Part shown: positions 62,901 to 64,000 of the stretch, piece by piece
Numbering within the stretch: position 1 is the first letter of the stretch
Layout of the letters: every line of letters starts with the position of its first letter
Origin: Rhodopirellula islandica
Lineage (GTDB): Bacteria > Planctomycetota > Planctomycetia > Pirellulales > Pirellulaceae
Direction: 5' to 3'
Assembly: GCF_001027925.1 (NCBI RefSeq)
Contig: NZ_LECT01000017.1
Span: forward strand, 248,001-312,000
Length of the DNA stretch: 64,000 bases
Notes under the pieces: model-generated
What the model saw: only the letters and a program-made list of their open reading frames with translations
Told to the model about the DNA's origin: nothing
Database searches by the model: none
Translations under genes and position numbers: made by a program

Positions 62901-64000
62901 AACAACTGACCATGGCGGCGGAAGATCGCCGTGAGATCGAGGTCCATCAAGTCGCCCCGGAAAAGGCAGCGGCAACACGATTGGTCCTGATGACGCTGTT
63001 TCCAACCGCCAGCATCGGAGCCGACGCGGCGAATGGGCAATTGACGGTCCTGGCGTCCAAGGACTTGCAACAAAAGATCGCTGAAGTCTTGGCAAAGACC
63101 ACTCAAGCCGACAAGGAAGGCTCGAAGCTGGAACCTCGACTGTACGACACCAACGCCGAGATTCGCACGGCCTTCACCAGTGTCATGACCACCACGGTGC
63201 CTCGTGCGACCGTCATCGTGACCGGTTTGACGAACCCGAACCAAATGATGATTTTGGCCTCGCCAGAGGATCACGAGCGAGTCGCCGCATTACTCAAAAA
63301 GCTCTCCGACGAAACGGGGCCAGCCCCCGAAACCAATGTGCGGGCTTACGAACTGGACCGTGCCGATCCCACGGCGTTTCAAACTTTCCTCGCCGAACGC
63401 CAACCCGCTGCGAAGATTCTGAGCGGCGCGGGGACCAACCGCTTGGTGATTGCAGCCACCGAGCAGGCCCACGCTGGGATCTCGCAAATCATCGAAGAGC
63501 TGGAAAGAGTGTTTGCCGAAGCGGGCCAACGGGAATTGCAGGTGTACCCAATTCGCAAGGATCTGACACAACAAGCCGTCACCGGGGTTTCCACCGAAGT
63601 CCCACGAGCGAGGCTGCTGCCGAGCGTTGACCCGGAGCGGATCCTGTTGCTTGCGTCACCCACGGAACACACCAAGTTTGCGGCGTGGTTGAAACGGTTG
63701 CAGGAACAGGTCCCAGCACCGGAACCGACCACGTCGGTGGTCTACCCGTTGGAATTCGGTGACCCAACAGGTGCGGTCCGAGTCCTGACGACGCTGTTGC
63801 CGAAGGTTGTCTTCGCGGCAGACGCGGTTGGGAAATCGGTTGCGGCGACTGGCACAGCGGAGGACCACGAAACGATCCAAGCGTTCATCCAACAGTACGA
63901 CGACCGCCAAATGGACAACGCGGAAACGAAGGTGTTTGAACTGGGCGATGCCGATGCCACGTCACTTTCGCTGGCGGTCACCCAGATGGCACCGACGGCT
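59990..64000 (+). CDS. Giant secretin-N-repeat protein (runs off the right edge)
   Basis: At least 1337 residues from ATG 59990, open to the window end. Signal peptide FRVVPLLLVCASLQPVAAQ. An early STN-like segment (WGDVLDWFARQEGLTLVMNQ) is followed by about 16 tandem units of roughly 70 residues. Each has a Y-x-L strand, a helix, then P-x-A-x-(I/V)-x-x-D...(L/V)VVxA and an E/D-H helix, for example YELNELQAATMLPTLQAMWP and YELDRADPTAFQTFLAERQP. These resemble secretin N1/NolW ring-forming domains. It is divergent from the secretin gene, sharing the 222-bp intergenic region. Confidence 0.85.
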   Translation, partial: MLPPRHLFRVVPLLLVCASLQPVAAQPPDQTTPATADPTAESEATPPAPLRSPFPADQVSRLVHPEIAAELGLDDQQRAKIQSFLAERLEVSASPDAADKKARLIAIDQQIRDTLNADQLKQWSTTGPTSALRFQFREQAWGDVLDWFARQEGLTLVMNQVPPGTFTYTDTRSYNASEAIDLLNSVLLTRGYTLVRREKMLTVLQLSNSIPIELIPRVPLEKLPSRGRFELVSVLFSLGNRPVDAVINEVQPYLGTFGRAIPLPQSKQLLVVETAGKMDTINVLINTVPEPRATPKPEKPEKPPAPVFAAYALGDLDPVVVLSAMKELVGSERIAVDEKTRLLTAFVIPTQQTAIQTAVEKMREEIETAPASVSVAYPLRSGSEEQIREQVTAIAPRATVSVDAVAARVLITASPDEQDRIAEAFSAMGISAMKSEMKVKAFQVDPVQSTVISTALQSMIPTAQVVGNSSLGTVVVRGSADDIVLAEQVIERWRGADLDSGTTLHAFDLPLPGTADWLATVAKVIPRAQIWLDPDAKKLVLLGTAEEKTRLETMLPQLLTALPAPPERTLKTYALSATELTRWQQLAPVLTAQIPGIQPIVRPAGDDGSSELLVWATDQDHVRLGEAIAQVKQATSQTALQWPKIYDLDQRDPALFSELLSIRFPGARVTADAASGQLTVWAEQETHAKVAELLTQISDELPSNPELVLQSYRSADRTPTELQALLAPVIASVTAAGSRGTFQPIGPITVDTAGRRLLVMATEDAHQKIGEFVNELDKPMPAEQELILLAYSLAEAQATDVKLLIDQAIDGATVIADDRRQQLVVTATLAQHGRIKTLIQEVDRPASKFASEEIRAYELNELQAATMLPTLQAMWPRMKLSVDATSNRIVASGNAEDHESFHLSIERLNTSATGESMRVETYSLPIGDLKTLPTVLNQIAPQAIISTDTTNRAVVVWASDDQHKRVATAIEQLTMAAEDRREIEVHQVAPEKAAATRLVLMTLFPTASIGADAANGQLTVLASKDLQQKIAEVLAKTTQADKEGSKLEPRLYDTNAEIRTAFTSVMTTTVPRATVIVTGLTNPNQMMILASPEDHERVAALLKKLSDETGPAPETNVRAYELDRADPTAFQTFLAERQPAAKILSGAGTNRLVIAATEQAHAGISQIIEELERVFAEAGQRELQVYPIRKDLTQQAVTGVSTEVPRARLLPSVDPERILLLASPTEHTKFAAWLKRLQEQVPAPEPTTSVVYPLEFGDPTGAVRVLTTLLPKVVFAADAVGKSVAATGTAEDHETIQAFIQQYDDRQMDNAETKVFELGDADATSLSLAVTQMAPTA

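Overview
The window looks like chromosome of a marine planctomycete of the Rhodopirellula/Pirellulaceae type. This is inferred from protein families and style, not from a search: a BBP7-type outer-membrane protein, a YHYH-domain lipoprotein, a kinase-PAS protein, an ECF sigma factor with a large membrane anti-sigma candidate, weak Shine-Dalgarno sites, and many short palindromic interspersed repeats.

Layout. 1-10.5 kb: the start of a secreted filamentous-haemagglutinin-like protein (runs off the left edge), an OprB-like porin, a YHYH lipoprotein, an RND efflux pump with its adaptor, and a large unknown protein. 10.5-20.3 kb: two copies of a 130-bp MITE-like repeat, msrB, a flippase-like membrane protein with a small lipoprotein, a small membrane protein coupled to aroA, an N-formylglutamate amidohydrolase-like gene, and parA-parB. 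20.4-28 kb: Ser/Thr kinase with two PAS domains, ECF sigma plus anti-sigma, BBP7 outer-membrane protein.

28.1-46.5 kb is an 18.3-kb integrative element inserted in the 3' end of tRNA-Gln(UUG), bounded by a 16-bp direct repeat (28123-28138 and 46442-46457). Its core is a tyrosine integrase, a primase-polymerase and two small HTH proteins. Its cargo is defence: a tightly packed type I restriction-modification operon (hsdR, a PD-(D/E)XK nuclease with an EVE-like C-terminus, hsdM, hsdS, a small PD-(D/E)XK protein, a HEPN-motif protein), an OLD-like ATPase/TOPRIM nuclease and a SIR2-like protein. The attachment core lies inside the integrase reading frame. In the integrated state the integrase ends in antisense tRNA sequence, while its other 3' end (63 codons) sits 18 kb away at the right end. 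Circularisation would restore a 499-residue enzyme.

46.6-49.8 kb, just outside the right attachment site, holds the wreck of a second type I system (hsdR with an internal deletion, frameshift and stop; truncated hsdM; intact DUF3800 gene). 50-64 kb returns to chromosome: ceramidase-like hydrolase, rhomboid protease, a one-haem cytochrome-like protein, a three-copy 213-bp tandem repeat, a lipoprotein-secretin pair, and a divergent giant protein of at least 16 secretin-N-like repeats that runs off the right edge.
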